NCBI GenBank assembly: GCA_937893675.1
Contig: CALBGI010000012.1
Span: 1 to 64,000 of the forward strand
DNA length: 64,000 nucleotides
Source of the DNA: an uncultured Blautia sp.
Lineage (GTDB): Bacteria > Bacillota > Clostridia > Lachnospirales > Lachnospiraceae
Reading direction: 5' to 3'
Positions within the stretch are counted from its first letter, which is position 1, and every line of letters begins with the position of its first letter. The notes beneath the pieces are model-generated. The model saw nothing but the letters and a program-made list of their open reading frames with translations, did no database searches and had not been told where the DNA came from. The position numbers and the translations under genes were made by a program. Shown piece after piece: positions 46,488 to 55,625 of the stretch.

Positions 46488-47075
46488 TTATTCTAATTCT
46501 GCCTCGTCCGGAAAACGAAGCGCATACATCTCTCTGGCTGCTTTTGTGATCATCGCCAGCTCCTTTTCCAGACCAAGGCTCTTCGGAAGCTTCACAGCCG
46601 TGGAGTAAATGTCCCCTTTTATCTTCTGCAGGGTACTGTCTTTTTTCATGGGCATCAGCCCGAAAAGAACAGAATTGTAAGAACGGTCTTTCTCACAAAG
46701 ATCCATATAGATCCAGATGAGATGACAGAATTCCCGATGGAGCAGCGCCTCATATTGCGGCCCCTTCGCCACGATCTCGTCAAACTTCAGCTCCTGCAGA
46801 TGTTTTCGGATATCCTTGACCGCACTCTTGGAGCCGAAAAAGCGCTCGCCCTGATTGCGGTTAAATTCCATCGTCATCCAGAGCTTCAGATAGCCGTCTG
46901 CACGCGGGCTGCCTGCGCCGCCTTCCGAAGCTTCGCTGTAACGCATCTCCCAGAGTTCTCTGCGGATCGCGTTGTTCTCCGGTTCCTCCCCCGCTTCGAT
47001 GGACTTGTCCAACAGTTTTTTTCGCACCATGGGATCCGGTTCTCTGTAATATTCTGCAATCGTTGGTGTATCCAT
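46488..47075 (-). CDS. Uncharacterised conserved protein (possibly DUF6553)
   Basis: A 195-residue soluble, largely helical protein with many charged residues and no signal peptide. It begins MDTPTIAEYY and carries a conserved-looking YLKLWMTMEFNRN segment and an EFCHLIWIYMDL helix. I believe it belongs to a family found mainly in Lachnospiraceae, perhaps DUF6553, but cannot confirm it. The ATG has CAGGAGGAA upstream and lies 13 bases after glf, so the two are cotranscribed. Function is unknown. Confidence 0.7.
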   Translation of the reverse strand: MDTPTIAEYYREPDPMVRKKLLDKSIEAGEEPENNAIRRELWEMRYSEASEGGAGSPRADGYLKLWMTMEFNRNQGERFFGSKSAVKDIRKHLQELKFDEIVAKGPQYEALLHREFCHLIWIYMDLCEKDRSYNSVLFGLMPMKKDSTLQKIKGDIYSTAVKLPKSLGLEKELAMITKAAREMYALRFPDEAELE

Positions 47076-47088
47076 GCTCTTCCTCCTG

Positions 47089-48207
47089 TTATGCCTCTTC
47101 CGCGCAGACAAGCTCTGTCTCTGCCAGATTCAGCGCTTCCTCGATCACTGCGTCCATGTCCATGTAACGATACATGCCGAGACGTCCTCCGAACAGAACG
47201 TTCTTTTCTTCCAGGGCACGGCGCTCATATTTGTCAAAAAGCTCGTTGTTCTTCGGATCATTCACCGGATAGTAGGGCTCCCGGCCTCTCTCCCATGCCG
47301 CCGGATATTCTCTGGTGATCACGGTTTTTGGCTGTACGCCAAACTCAAAATGCTTGTGCTCAATAATTCTGGTATAAGGAATCTCGTAGTCCGTATAGTT
47401 CACTACGGCATTTCCCTGATAGTTGGCGTTATCCAGAACCTCTGTCTCAAACCGCAGGGAACGATATTCCAGCTCACCGTAGCAATAGTCATAGTACTGA
47501 TCGATCATTCCGGTAAAAAGCACCTTCTCTGCCTGCGCGGTAAGCTCCTCCCGGTTCTCAAAGAAATCGGTGTTCAGGCAGACCTGCACGCCCTCAAGAA
47601 GCTTCTTGATAATGCGGGTATAGCCGCCTTTGGGAATACCCTGATAGGGATCCTTGAAATAGTTGTTATCATATGTGTAGCGAAGAGGCAGTCTCTTAAT
47701 GATAAAAGACGGCAGCTCCTTGCAGGGTCTTCCCCACTGCTTGCGGGTATAGCCCTCTACCAGCTTCTCATACACGTCCTGTCCGACCAGGGCCAGAGCC
47801 TGCTCCTCCAGATTCTGCGGATGGGTAATATGCATTCTCGCGATCTGCTCCTCAATCTTCGCTTTTGCTTCTGCCGGTGTGCGCACGCCCCACAGCTGAT
47901 GGAAGGTGTTCATATTAAACGGCATGTTGTAAAGCTCATCCTTGTAAATCGCAATGGGAGAATTCACAAAGTGGTTAAACTCCGCAAACTGATTGATGTA
48001 TTCCCACACATGTTTTCTGGAAGTATGGAAAATGTGGGCTCCGTATTTGTGTACATTGATGCCCTCCACTTCCTCCGTATAAATATTGCCGCCAATATGG
48101 TCGCGCTTGTCAATCACCAGACATGTTTTTCCCTGTTTTTTCGCCTCATGGGCAAATACTGCGCCAAATAATCCTGCGCCGACAATGAGATAATCATATT
48201 TTTTCAT
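47089..48207 (-). CDS. glf: UDP-galactopyranose mutase
   Basis: Flavoenzyme that converts UDP-galactopyranose to UDP-galactofuranose, the precursor of galactofuranose in surface glycans. The 372-residue protein has the FAD dinucleotide loop GAGLFGAVFA (residues 9-18), the HIGGNIYTEE segment, the active-site region NTFHQLWGVRTP, the KQWGRP arginine motif and the C-terminal GGRLGMYRYMDMD. Length and motifs are normal. ATG 48207 follows GAGAGGA. No galactofuranosyltransferase or capsule genes are adjacent, so its glycan cluster must be elsewhere. Confidence 0.95.
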   Translation of the reverse strand: MKKYDYLIVGAGLFGAVFAHEAKKQGKTCLVIDKRDHIGGNIYTEEVEGINVHKYGAHIFHTSRKHVWEYINQFAEFNHFVNSPIAIYKDELYNMPFNMNTFHQLWGVRTPAEAKAKIEEQIARMHITHPQNLEEQALALVGQDVYEKLVEGYTRKQWGRPCKELPSFIIKRLPLRYTYDNNYFKDPYQGIPKGGYTRIIKKLLEGVQVCLNTDFFENREELTAQAEKVLFTGMIDQYYDYCYGELEYRSLRFETEVLDNANYQGNAVVNYTDYEIPYTRIIEHKHFEFGVQPKTVITREYPAAWERGREPYYPVNDPKNNELFDKYERRALEEKNVLFGGRLGMYRYMDMDAVIEEALNLAETELVCAEEA

Positions 48208-48324
48208 GCTCTGCGTCCTCTCTTTATTCCGTATTCCATGACGCACGGACTGCTCCGTGCGCATCCTGTGCGAAACGCTCTTATGTCACAGAAATATCAC
48301 GAAGAATTTTCCATGACATAAACA

Positions 48325-48366
48325 AATATACCAGCAACGGTTATTTTTCCCGTTCCTGGTATATTA
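48325..48366 (-). terminator. Terminator of putP
   Basis: AATATACCAGCAACGG (48325-48340) pairs with CCGTTCCTGGTATATT (48350-48365) around a short T-rich loop, with one mismatch. It begins about 30 bases after the symporter stop; the final T run is weak. Confidence 0.65.
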
Positions 48367-48395
48367 TATCAGACTTTTTCAAAAAAGAACAGTCT

Positions 48396-49931
48396 TTATT
48401 TCATGGCAGACACCTTATCAAACTCATCTGTAATCTCTTTGGAAGGTGCTTTGGTCAAAAGACTGAACACTACGATCATCAGAAGACTCAACGCAAATCC
48501 AACCGCAAGAGAATAAAGTCCCGTTGCCACGCCAAGGGTCTTTCCTCCCACAAGAGGTATGTAGTCCCATATCAGTACGGTCAGACCGCCTGTCACAATT
48601 CCGGCAACCGCGCCGGCCAGATTGGTGCGCCTCCAGAACAGAGACATCAGGACAATGGGGCCAAAGGCAGAGCCGAGACCTGCCCAGGCATTGGATACCA
48701 GTCCCATGATGCTGCTTTCCGGATCCCAGGCGATCACAAACGCCAGGAGGGAAACCACGATCACTGTGATACGTCCCACTTTCATGATCGTTTTGGAATC
48801 TGCATCGCGTTTTGCGAACTGGTGATACAGATCCTCAGATACTGCGGAAGCTGTCACAAGAAGCTGAGAGTCCGCCGTAGACATGATCGCCGCCATAATT
48901 CCGCAGAGGAAAATCCCTCCGATGAAGGGCAGCCCCAGATCCACGTTGAACAGCTTGCTGATCGTCTCAATAAACACGTTCTCCGCAGAGGTACCGTTTT
49001 CTCCCAGAACCGTGGGGAACAGATACGCACGCCCGATCACACCGATAAAGCAGGCTGCGGTCAAAGAAAGGATAATCCAGACAATCGCGATGCCCTTGGA
49101 TTTGCGAAGCTCTTTTTCGTCACGGACCGCCATAAAACGGGTGAGGATATGAGGCATTCCGCAGTAGCCAAGTCCCCAGGCAAGCTGCGAAAAGATTTCC
49201 ACAAAGGTATAGGGACGATCCCCGTTGGTCAGCGGGTCAAGGAAGGCCGTAGCCCCGCCGGTAACGCCGCTCTGTGTAATGATCTCACTCATGGAGCCGG
49301 GCAGCATGAAATATGCCACAACAGGAACTATGAGAAGCCCGACCAGCATCAGGGAGCCCTGCACAAAGTCTGTCACGCACACGGCCATAAATCCGCCCAT
49401 AAACGTATAGCACAGGATCACTGCCGCGCCGATAAACAGGGACACATGGTAATCCACGCCGAATACGGTGTTAAAAAGCTTGCCGCCTGCTGCCAGCGCG
49501 GAAGCCGTATACACCAGGAAAAAGATCACGATCACCACAGATGAAAGAAACAGCAGGATCCGTTTCTTGTCGCGGAATCGGTTCTCAAAATACGCCGGGA
49601 TGGTCAGAGAATTGTTTGCCACGATCGTGTATTTGCGAAGTCTTCCGGAAATGCAGAGCCAGTTGAAGATCGTTCCCAGGCAAAGCCCCACAGCGATCCA
49701 GATCTGGCCCGTGCCCATGGCATAGATTGCGCCGGGCAGACCCATAAGAAGCCATCCGCTCATATCCGAAGCCTGGGCGGAAAATGCCGCCACCCATCCG
49801 TTCAGTCCTCTTCCGCCCAGGAAATAGTCCTCAGAGCTTGAGGTTTTCTTCATATACATTGCGCCGATCACCACCATAAAGGCCAGGTAAACCACGAATG
49901 CAAAGAGAATGATCATTGTTGTACCACTCAA
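48396..49931 (-). CDS. putP: Sodium/proline symporter
   Basis: A 511-residue SSS-family transporter with about thirteen transmembrane helices that imports proline with sodium. Conserved segments include the DYFLGGRGLNGWVAAFSAQASDM start, the sodium-site serines near ASDMSGW and the GISRRLR-like ISGRLRKYT loop. The gene starts at TTG 49931, seven bases after GGAGG; the next ATG (residue 6) would cut the first helix. It stands alone between its terminator and the divergent-free gap to the DUF5662 gene. Confidence 0.93.
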   Translation of the reverse strand: MSGTTMIILFAFVVYLAFMVVIGAMYMKKTSSSEDYFLGGRGLNGWVAAFSAQASDMSGWLLMGLPGAIYAMGTGQIWIAVGLCLGTIFNWLCISGRLRKYTIVANNSLTIPAYFENRFRDKKRILLFLSSVVIVIFFLVYTASALAAGGKLFNTVFGVDYHVSLFIGAAVILCYTFMGGFMAVCVTDFVQGSLMLVGLLIVPVVAYFMLPGSMSEIITQSGVTGGATAFLDPLTNGDRPYTFVEIFSQLAWGLGYCGMPHILTRFMAVRDEKELRKSKGIAIVWIILSLTAACFIGVIGRAYLFPTVLGENGTSAENVFIETISKLFNVDLGLPFIGGIFLCGIMAAIMSTADSQLLVTASAVSEDLYHQFAKRDADSKTIMKVGRITVIVVSLLAFVIAWDPESSIMGLVSNAWAGLGSAFGPIVLMSLFWRRTNLAGAVAGIVTGGLTVLIWDYIPLVGGKTLGVATGLYSLAVGFALSLLMIVVFSLLTKAPSKEITDEFDKVSAMK

Positions 49932-49987
49932 AATACTTCCTCCTCTTTTGCTTAAACTGTAATATTCTTTTAGACTTTACCACAGTG

Positions 49988-50557
49988 TCACCTGTGATTG
50001 CAACCATAATTTCCCTTTACCCCTCTGGGAAGGTACACATTTTTCACAAAATCCAGCATTTTATCCTCTCCGTGGTCTGCCAGGATCCTCAGGATTCCCT
50101 CCAGCTCCCGCTTGGTCTGGGGATGAATGAACCAGAGGGCCTCCTTGCTCTTCAAAAAATAAGCCAGGGGCTGCGTCTGATCGTATTTTTCTCCCAGATA
50201 GGTGCGGGAAGCGCTGATGCGGTCCGCGATCATCTCTGCCACATATCTTCTGGGCATCTGCACGCCCATGATCACATGCTCTTTGTCCAGGGAATAATCT
50301 ACCCAGTGCTCAAAATGATGACGGTTGCGTCCTTTGTGATGAAGCCAGGAGCGGGATACGCCTGTTGCCTCCCGCTCTGCGTTGTTGGGGCTCCTGTCCC
50401 CCTGATAATATCTGCAGCCCACCAGAAATTCCGCAGGCGCGTATTTTGACATGTCATGCATCAGTCCCTGCCGGTACAGTCCCAAACGGAAACAGTATCT
50501 CATCACAAGAAGCTTATGCCGGGTAATGGTTTTAAAGTGAAGCCAGGGATGCATCAT
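49988..50557 (-). CDS. DUF5662 family protein (catalase-like label)
   Basis: A 189-residue, histidine-rich soluble protein of the DUF5662 family, which databases sometimes label as a catalase without evidence. It contains HDMSKYAPAEF, SWLHHKGRNRHHFEHWVDY and a C-terminal helix; the spaced histidines and aspartates suggest a metal-dependent HD-like hydrolase. The ATG pair at 50557 lies 6 bases after AGGAGG. It overlaps the 3' end of the upstream GlgX-like gene by 26 bases in another frame. No reaction is known. Confidence 0.8.
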   Translation of the reverse strand: MMHPWLHFKTITRHKLLVMRYCFRLGLYRQGLMHDMSKYAPAEFLVGCRYYQGDRSPNNAEREATGVSRSWLHHKGRNRHHFEHWVDYSLDKEHVIMGVQMPRRYVAEMIADRISASRTYLGEKYDQTQPLAYFLKSKEALWFIHPQTKRELEGILRILADHGEDKMLDFVKNVYLPRGVKGNYGCNHR

Positions 50558-52406
50558 GGACGTCCTCCTGTTTTGCCGCCAGCACCACAATGGTGCGGGG
50601 AGCAAGCTCTATTGTTTTGCGGTAACCCCCTTCTTTTTCTCCAAAGAAGGGCTCCTGGGTGTTCTCGCCTGTATCGGCAAGCTTTTTCCAGATTTTCCCT
50701 TCCGGAAGATTCGGAAGGGCAAGCGCGCGGTTCTCCCAGTGGAAATTGTAGCCCACATAAATATCTTCTTCCGGCGCTCTTCCGTAAGCGCCGCAGTACA
50801 TCACGCCAAGAAGGCGGCTGGTATTTTCACTGCCCGCATACCAGGCCCGCTCTCCGTGGAAGGAAATATCCGGAAATCCCACGGCTTTGTAATCGCTCTC
50901 CCTGAGCTCCGCGCTCTGATGGAGAATGGTGTGTGCTTTTCGGAAGGCAATGGCTTCCTTGACAAACACAAAGCGGCTCTTGTTTTTGGCGAAGGCTTTC
51001 CAGTCCACCCATCCGGTCTCGTTGTCCTGGCACCAGGCATTGTTGTTACCCTCCTGTGAGTTTCCGAACTCATCGCCCCCGTAGATCATGGGCACTCCCT
51101 GGCTCAGAATCATCATAAGAAAGGCATTCCGGATCTGTCGTTCCCTCGCCTCCACCACAGCCTTTTTGCGGGTCGGTCCTTCTATGCCGCAGTTCCAGGA
51201 ATAGTTGTAGCTGTTCCCATCCCGGTTGTCCTCCCCGTTGGCCACGTTGTTTTTGTAATTGTAGCTCACAAGATCCTGCATGGTAAACCCGTCCTGGCTG
51301 GTCATAAAATTCACCACTCCGTGAAAGCTGCTGTTGGCTCTGATATGTCCTGCCGCGGCCGGAAGCATGTCCTCATCGCTCTTCAAAAACCGTCTCATAT
51401 CCTGTTGGAACGAATAGTCCGTCACTGCCGCCGTTCTCTTTGCCGGAGGCTGATTCTGAAAAATCCTTTCCACATCATAGCCCGCTGTCAGGATCTTGGA
51501 GCCTGCAAGAAGCGAATCTTTCAGCACCAGCTCTGCCGGAACGCCCTCTCCCACCAGGTGGAATCCATCCACATGATAGTACATTTTCCAGAACTGCAGC
51601 GCGTGAAGGGCTGTGAGGGGGCTTGTCTGCGCCGGAAAATAGAATTCCATAATGCACTCCATGCCGGCCCGGTGAAGGGCTTTTATGAAGTCGCGCACTT
51701 CCCTTTCCGGCTCCTTTGTAGCGCAATAGGCGCTTTTTGGCGCAAAATAGAATCCCGGCACATAGCCCCAGTAATTTATCCTGTCCTGACGCCGCTCCCG
51801 CACCATTCCAGAAGCTTCTGTCTGCGGCGGGATTTCCGAAAACTCATAGGAGGGCATCAGCTCTATGGCGTTTACGCCCAGCTCTTTCCAGTAGGAGATC
51901 ATCCTGGCCAGTCCGGCAAAGGTTCCTCTTTCCCTGGGCTTTATATTATTTTTGTACAGCTTTGTGTATCCTCTGGTATGCACCTTGTAGAGGATCAGAT
52001 CCTCATATGGGATTTCAGGGCAGCGATCCCCTTCCCAATCGTAGTCCTTTGCCGGCAGGAAGCCGCAGCGCACGCTGTGTTCTCCCTCCGCCGGACTTCC
52101 GAAGTTTTCTCTTCCCAGAATACGATACGCCCGCGGATCCTGTACCACCTGCTCCCCAATACGGTAATTATATTCATATTCTTCCGCAGAAATCCCGTCA
52201 ACACACATGAAACTGATATTTCCCGTGCGGTTTTCTTTTGAGAAGGGCACCTCTTTCACCGGAACTTTTCCGTTTTTGTGATAAAGAAGCAACGCGCTCT
52301 CTGTCCCATCCGGCACCTCCACTGCAAAATTACAGCCGTCTTTTGTCCAATTGGCTCCTAGCATGGGGTATCCGTGTGCTGCTACTGTTGTTTTATGTCC
52401 TGTCAT
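50532..52406 (-). CDS. GlgX/isoamylase-like GH13 protein without catalytic residues
   Basis: A 624-residue homologue of glycogen debranching enzymes: an N-terminal CBM48-type domain (about 1-125), a GH13 barrel (about 130-520) and a C-terminal beta domain. The conserved regions are all changed. Region I reads IMEFYFPAQT in place of DVVYNHT. Region II reads VDGFHLVGE in place of DGFRFDLA, losing both Arg and the nucleophile Asp. Region III reads LTAGYD in place of IAEPWD. Region IV reads TSQDGFTM in place of NHDGFTL. The rest of the fold, including GVPMIYGGDEFGNSQ, is well kept, so it is not a pseudogene. Glucan binding or regulation is the best guess. Confidence 0.85.
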   Translation of the reverse strand: MTGHKTTVAAHGYPMLGANWTKDGCNFAVEVPDGTESALLLYHKNGKVPVKEVPFSKENRTGNISFMCVDGISAEEYEYNYRIGEQVVQDPRAYRILGRENFGSPAEGEHSVRCGFLPAKDYDWEGDRCPEIPYEDLILYKVHTRGYTKLYKNNIKPRERGTFAGLARMISYWKELGVNAIELMPSYEFSEIPPQTEASGMVRERRQDRINYWGYVPGFYFAPKSAYCATKEPEREVRDFIKALHRAGMECIMEFYFPAQTSPLTALHALQFWKMYYHVDGFHLVGEGVPAELVLKDSLLAGSKILTAGYDVERIFQNQPPAKRTAAVTDYSFQQDMRRFLKSDEDMLPAAAGHIRANSSFHGVVNFMTSQDGFTMQDLVSYNYKNNVANGEDNRDGNSYNYSWNCGIEGPTRKKAVVEARERQIRNAFLMMILSQGVPMIYGGDEFGNSQEGNNNAWCQDNETGWVDWKAFAKNKSRFVFVKEAIAFRKAHTILHQSAELRESDYKAVGFPDISFHGERAWYAGSENTSRLLGVMYCGAYGRAPEEDIYVGYNFHWENRALALPNLPEGKIWKKLADTGENTQEPFFGEKEGGYRKTIELAPRTIVVLAAKQEDVHDASLASL

Positions 52407-52442
52407 AACGTACCTCCATAACCTTTCCCTTATGTTTGTCTT

Positions 52443-53201
52443 TTATCTGTCACTGAGGATCAGCTCCACCGGGCAATGGTCAGAGCCCATGATCTCCGTA
52501 TGGATTCCCGCGCCGGCCAGCCGCTCCGTCAATGCCGGAGATACCAGAAAATAATCGATACGCCAGCCTGCGTTCTTCTCTCTGGCCTTGAAGCGGTAGG
52601 ACCACCAGGAATACATTCCCTCTGCATCCGGATAAAAATATCGAAATGTGTCCACAAAGCCGGCCTCCAGCATCGTGGTAAAGCACTGTCGCTCCTCGTC
52701 CGTAAAGCCTGCGTTTTTGCGGTTGGTCTTCGGGTTCTTCAAATCAATCTCCTGATGCGCCACATTCAGGTCTCCGCAGAGCACAACCGGGCGTTTTTCC
52801 TGAAGCTTCAGAAGATAGGCGAGAAAATCCCGCTCCCACTCCATGCGGTAGGAAAGGCGGCGAAGCTCACTCTGAGAATTCGGGGTATAAACGGTCACCA
52901 GATAAAAATCCTCAAATTCCAGCGTGATGACACGCCCCTCCTTGTCGTGCTCCTCCATCCCAATGCCGTAAGACACCGACAGCGGTTCCTGCCTGCAAAA
53001 TACCGCAGTTCCGGAATATCCTCTGCGATTCGCGTAGTTCCAATATTGATGATAGCCAGGAAGTTCGAGCTTCACCTGGCCCTGCGAGCATTTGGTTTCC
53101 TGCAGGCAGAAAATGTCTGCCTGCAGTTCAGAAAAACGCTCCTCAAATCCTTTCGTAAGGCAGGCTCTTATCCCGTTTACATTCCAAGAAACAAGTTTCA
53201 T
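52443..53201 (-). CDS. Exodeoxyribonuclease III / AP endonuclease
   Basis: A 252-residue DNA repair nuclease of the ExoA/XthA family that cuts at abasic sites and removes 3' blocks. Metal and catalytic motifs are intact: WNVNGIRA, LQETKCSQGQ, YTPNSQ, GDLNVAHQEID and GSDHCPVEL at the C-terminus. The ATG has AAAGGAG upstream. It is followed after 36 bases by the GlgX-like gene on the same strand, probably an accidental pairing. Confidence 0.95.
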   Translation of the reverse strand: MKLVSWNVNGIRACLTKGFEERFSELQADIFCLQETKCSQGQVKLELPGYHQYWNYANRRGYSGTAVFCRQEPLSVSYGIGMEEHDKEGRVITLEFEDFYLVTVYTPNSQSELRRLSYRMEWERDFLAYLLKLQEKRPVVLCGDLNVAHQEIDLKNPKTNRKNAGFTDEERQCFTTMLEAGFVDTFRYFYPDAEGMYSWWSYRFKAREKNAGWRIDYFLVSPALTERLAGAGIHTEIMGSDHCPVELILSDR

Positions 53202-53278
53202 ATCATTCTCCTTTATCCATTCAATGTTCCTATTATAGCATAATCGAAATGTTTATGACAGCGAAATATAAGAATCCC

Positions 53279-53307
53279 TTGCACTCCTATTTTTACAGTG
53301 CTATAAT
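53279..53307 (+). promoter_or_regulatory. Promoter of the antiporter gene
   Basis: TTGCAC (53279-53284), a 17-base spacer, and a perfect TATAAT (53302-53307). The transcript leader is about 50 bases. Confidence 0.8.
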
Positions 53308-53362
53308 CGCATTGGCAAAAACCATGATTCACCATATTTTACATATCAAAGGAGAGGGTAAC

Positions 53363-54535
53363 ATGGAAACGTATGCAATATTCAGGGATCTGGCGATCAT
53401 ACTCATATCCGCCAAGCTGTGCGGACTTCTGGCTGCAAAGCTAAAGGCGCCCCAGGTGGTGGGCGAGATCATCGCCGGTCTTCTCATCGGCCCCAGCGTT
53501 CTTGGCCTGGTGCAGCAGACGGAGCTCATCAGCGGTATGGCGGAGATCGGCGTTGTTCTCCTGATGTTTTTCGCAGGCCTCGAAACCAGCCTTCACGATC
53601 TGAAACGCACCGGCTTCAAAGCTTTTCTCATCGCCTGCGCCGGTGTTTTTGTTCCGCTGGCAGGAGGCTATGTTCTGTATTCCTGCTACTATGGCTTTGC
53701 GCCAAACGGTTCGCCGGAATTTTATTCGGCAATTTTTACCGGTGTTATCATGACCGCAACCTCTGTGAGCATCTCCGTAGCTTCCCTCCAGGAGCTCGGA
53801 TACCTCAAATCAAAAACCGGAACCACGATCATGAGCGCAGCTATCATTGACGATGTCATCGGAATCGTTGTCCTCACCTTTGTGGTGGGTATGAAGGACC
53901 CGGCATCAAGCCCTTCACGGGTTGTCATAAGTACCCTGCTGTTTTTCGCAGGCGCAGCTATTTTCGGGATCCTTATTTACCGGCTTTTCAAATTCCTCAA
54001 CAGCAAATATCCCCACACACGCCGTCTCCCTATTCTCGGCTTTGTCCTGGCCTTCGCCATGGCCTACATCGCAGAAGAATACTTCGGCATTGCGGATATT
54101 ACCGGAGCCTATGTGGCCGGCATCATTCTGTGCAGCATCCAGGATTCCGAGTATATTGCAAGAAAGGTGGACATCAGCTCCTACATGCTGTTTGCTCCGG
54201 TGTTCTTCTGCAGTATCGGACTGAAAACCTCCATTGATCAGATGTCCGCGTCGCTCCTTCTGTTCTGCATCCTGTTTGTAGCTGTCGCGCTTGTCACCAA
54301 AGTCATCGGGTGCGGTCTTATGTCCAGGATCCTTCATTTCAACAATATCGATTCTCTGAAAATCGGCGTTGGCATGATGACCAGAGGCGAGGTGGCGCTG
54401 ATCGTTGCGCAGAAGGGACTTTCTGTGGGAATGATCGAATCCAAGTATTTTACGGCGGTGATCCTTCTCATTATGGTCTCCTCCATCATCACTCCCATTT
54501 TCCTGAAGCTTCTCTACACCAGAAAAACGGCTTAG
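53363..54535 (+). CDS. CPA2-type cation/proton antiporter
   Basis: A 390-residue membrane protein with twelve to thirteen helices, of the NapA/KefB (CPA2) family. The conserved APQVVGEIIAGLLIGPSVLG entry, the ion-binding pair in IDDVIG (two aspartates) and the MMTRGEVALIVAQKG segment near the C-terminus are present. It exchanges Na+ or K+ for H+ and probably serves pH or salt homeostasis. There is no C-terminal RCK/TrkA domain, so regulation by nucleotides is unlikely. The ATG at 53363 follows AAAGGAGAGGG; the longer open frame crosses the promoter. Confidence 0.93.
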   Translation: METYAIFRDLAIILISAKLCGLLAAKLKAPQVVGEIIAGLLIGPSVLGLVQQTELISGMAEIGVVLLMFFAGLETSLHDLKRTGFKAFLIACAGVFVPLAGGYVLYSCYYGFAPNGSPEFYSAIFTGVIMTATSVSISVASLQELGYLKSKTGTTIMSAAIIDDVIGIVVLTFVVGMKDPASSPSRVVISTLLFFAGAAIFGILIYRLFKFLNSKYPHTRRLPILGFVLAFAMAYIAEEYFGIADITGAYVAGIILCSIQDSEYIARKVDISSYMLFAPVFFCSIGLKTSIDQMSASLLLFCILFVAVALVTKVIGCGLMSRILHFNNIDSLKIGVGMMTRGEVALIVAQKGLSVGMIESKYFTAVILLIMVSSIITPIFLKLLYTRKTA

Positions 54536-54543
54536 AAGATTGT

Positions 54544-54575
54544 GCGGGCGCATCTTGCGTCCGCTTCTTCTTTCT
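54544..54575 (+). terminator. Terminator of the antiporter gene
   Basis: GCGGGCGCA (54544-54552) and TGCGTCCGC (54556-54564) form a tight stem with a 3-base loop and one G-T pair, followed by TTCTTCTTTCT. It starts 8 bases after the stop. Confidence 0.7.
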
Positions 54576-54596
54576 GGTACAATAACGATTACGGGA

Positions 54597-54628
54597 CGGA
54601 TTGAGAGCACGAAGTGCGAAGCAGTCCG
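54597..54628. repeat. Short palindromic repeat, related to the pair at 58.8 kb
   Basis: CGGATTG (54597-54603) pairs with CAGTCCG (54622-54628) with one G-T pair; the loop contains GCACGAAGTGC and the motif TGCGAAGC, which it shares with the two palindromes at 58760-58806 and 58924-58966. It lies in the 144-base gap before the DUF1292 gene. Confidence 0.5.
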
Positions 54629-54679
54629 CACACCCCCAAATAATCTATCCAAATAAAAAAGAAACGAGGACAACACCCT

Positions 54680-55039
54680 ATGAGTGAAGAATTAAAGAAC
54701 GGCTGCAGCCCCAGCGACTGCGCTTCCTGCAGCGGCTGCGGCGATTCTATTCCCCGCAATATTACCCTGACACTGGATGACGACACGGAGGTAGAATGCG
54801 CCATTCTTACCGTATTTCCTGTAGAGGACAAGGAATACATCGCCCTCCTTCCCTTGGACGAAAACGGCCAGAACCAGAGCGGAGAGGTTTTCCTGTACGC
54901 ATTTTCCCGCACAGCAACCGGAGACCCCATGCTGGCCAACATTGAAGACGACGTAGAATATCAGACAGCCGCAGAGGCCTTTGATCTGGTTCTGGAAAAT
55001 GCCCGCGCCGCAGAGGAAGCCGGCGAATCCCTGGATTGA
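54680..55039 (+). CDS. DUF1292 family protein
   Basis: A 119-residue acidic protein. The DUF1292 core is ITLTLDDDTEVECAILTVFPVEDKEYIALLPL, about residues 36-70, followed by FLYAFSRT. The N-terminus adds a cysteine cluster (CSPSDCASCSGCG), not part of the minimal domain, which could bind a metal. The family is widespread in Firmicutes with no known function. An AACGAGGACAAC stretch lies upstream of the ATG, a weak ribosome site. Confidence 0.85.
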   Translation: MSEELKNGCSPSDCASCSGCGDSIPRNITLTLDDDTEVECAILTVFPVEDKEYIALLPLDENGQNQSGEVFLYAFSRTATGDPMLANIEDDVEYQTAAEAFDLVLENARAAEEAGESLD

Positions 55040-55044
55040 TCCGC

Positions 55045-55095
55045 AAAACAAAAAAAGAAGCACAGGCAATGTTGCCCGGCTTCTTTTTTTGTTTT
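55045..55095. terminator. Bidirectional terminator between DUF1292 gene and dut
   Basis: AAAACAAAAAAAGAAGC (55045-55061) pairs with GCTTCTTTTTTTGTTTT (55079-55095) with an inner CAGGCAATGTTGCCCG loop. T runs on both sides serve the two convergent genes. Confidence 0.9.
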
Positions 55096-55099
55096 GCCT

Positions 55100-55615
55100 T
55101 TATTTCCCGGTGGTGCTTCCAAAACCGCCGTTGCGCACTGCGGTCGCGTCGTCATCCACCGTGATTCCATATTCCACGAAAATCCCCTGCATAAAGCCGG
55201 TGTCTGCCGGAATCACAAGAGTTTTGCCTTCGTTTGTGTCATTTGTCACCTTGGCAAAAATATGTCCCTCATTATCCGAATAAAAATAATCGCTGTCAAT
55301 GATTCCCACGGTATTGTTCAGCTGGAGACGGTACTTAAACCCAAGCCCGCTTCTGGGATAACATTTCAGCACCCAGTCCGCTTCCATTTCCACGCGGATC
55401 CCTGTGGGAATCTTTATTGTCTCTCCGGGCGCAAGCGTAAACTCTTCCGGTGCAAAAAAATCATACCCCGCGCTTCCCGCAGTCGCCCTCTTCGGAAGAC
55501 GGATGCCGTCATATATCACGTCTGCAGCCTCTCTTGTCACACCTTCAAAGGTGTCCGCCCAGTCTGCCGCAAAACGCTCCCTGCTTACTTTGTGAAACTT
55601 CGCAATTCTCTTCAT
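55100..55615 (-). CDS. dut: dUTP diphosphatase
   Basis: Hydrolyses dUTP to dUMP and PPi, keeping uracil out of DNA and feeding thymidylate synthesis. The 171-residue trimeric-type enzyme has its five motifs: AGYDFFAPE, PRSGLGFK, GIIDSDY, the middle KVTND region and the C-terminal RNGGFGSTTG P-loop-like tail that closes the active site. The N-terminal 25 residues are longer than in E. coli. ATG 55615 was preferred over 55636 because it follows TGAGGAATGGG and lies 10 bases after nrdG ends. Confidence 0.93.
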   Translation of the reverse strand: MKRIAKFHKVSRERFAADWADTFEGVTREAADVIYDGIRLPKRATAGSAGYDFFAPEEFTLAPGETIKIPTGIRVEMEADWVLKCYPRSGLGFKYRLQLNNTVGIIDSDYFYSDNEGHIFAKVTNDTNEGKTLVIPADTGFMQGIFVEYGITVDDDATAVRNGGFGSTTGK

Positions 55616-55625
55616 GTCCCATTCC

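Noticed and set aside
53249..53362. N-terminal extension of the antiporter to an ATG at 53249
   Set aside because: It would run through the -35 and -10 boxes; the ATG at 53363 has a strong ribosome site and begins the conserved membrane domain.
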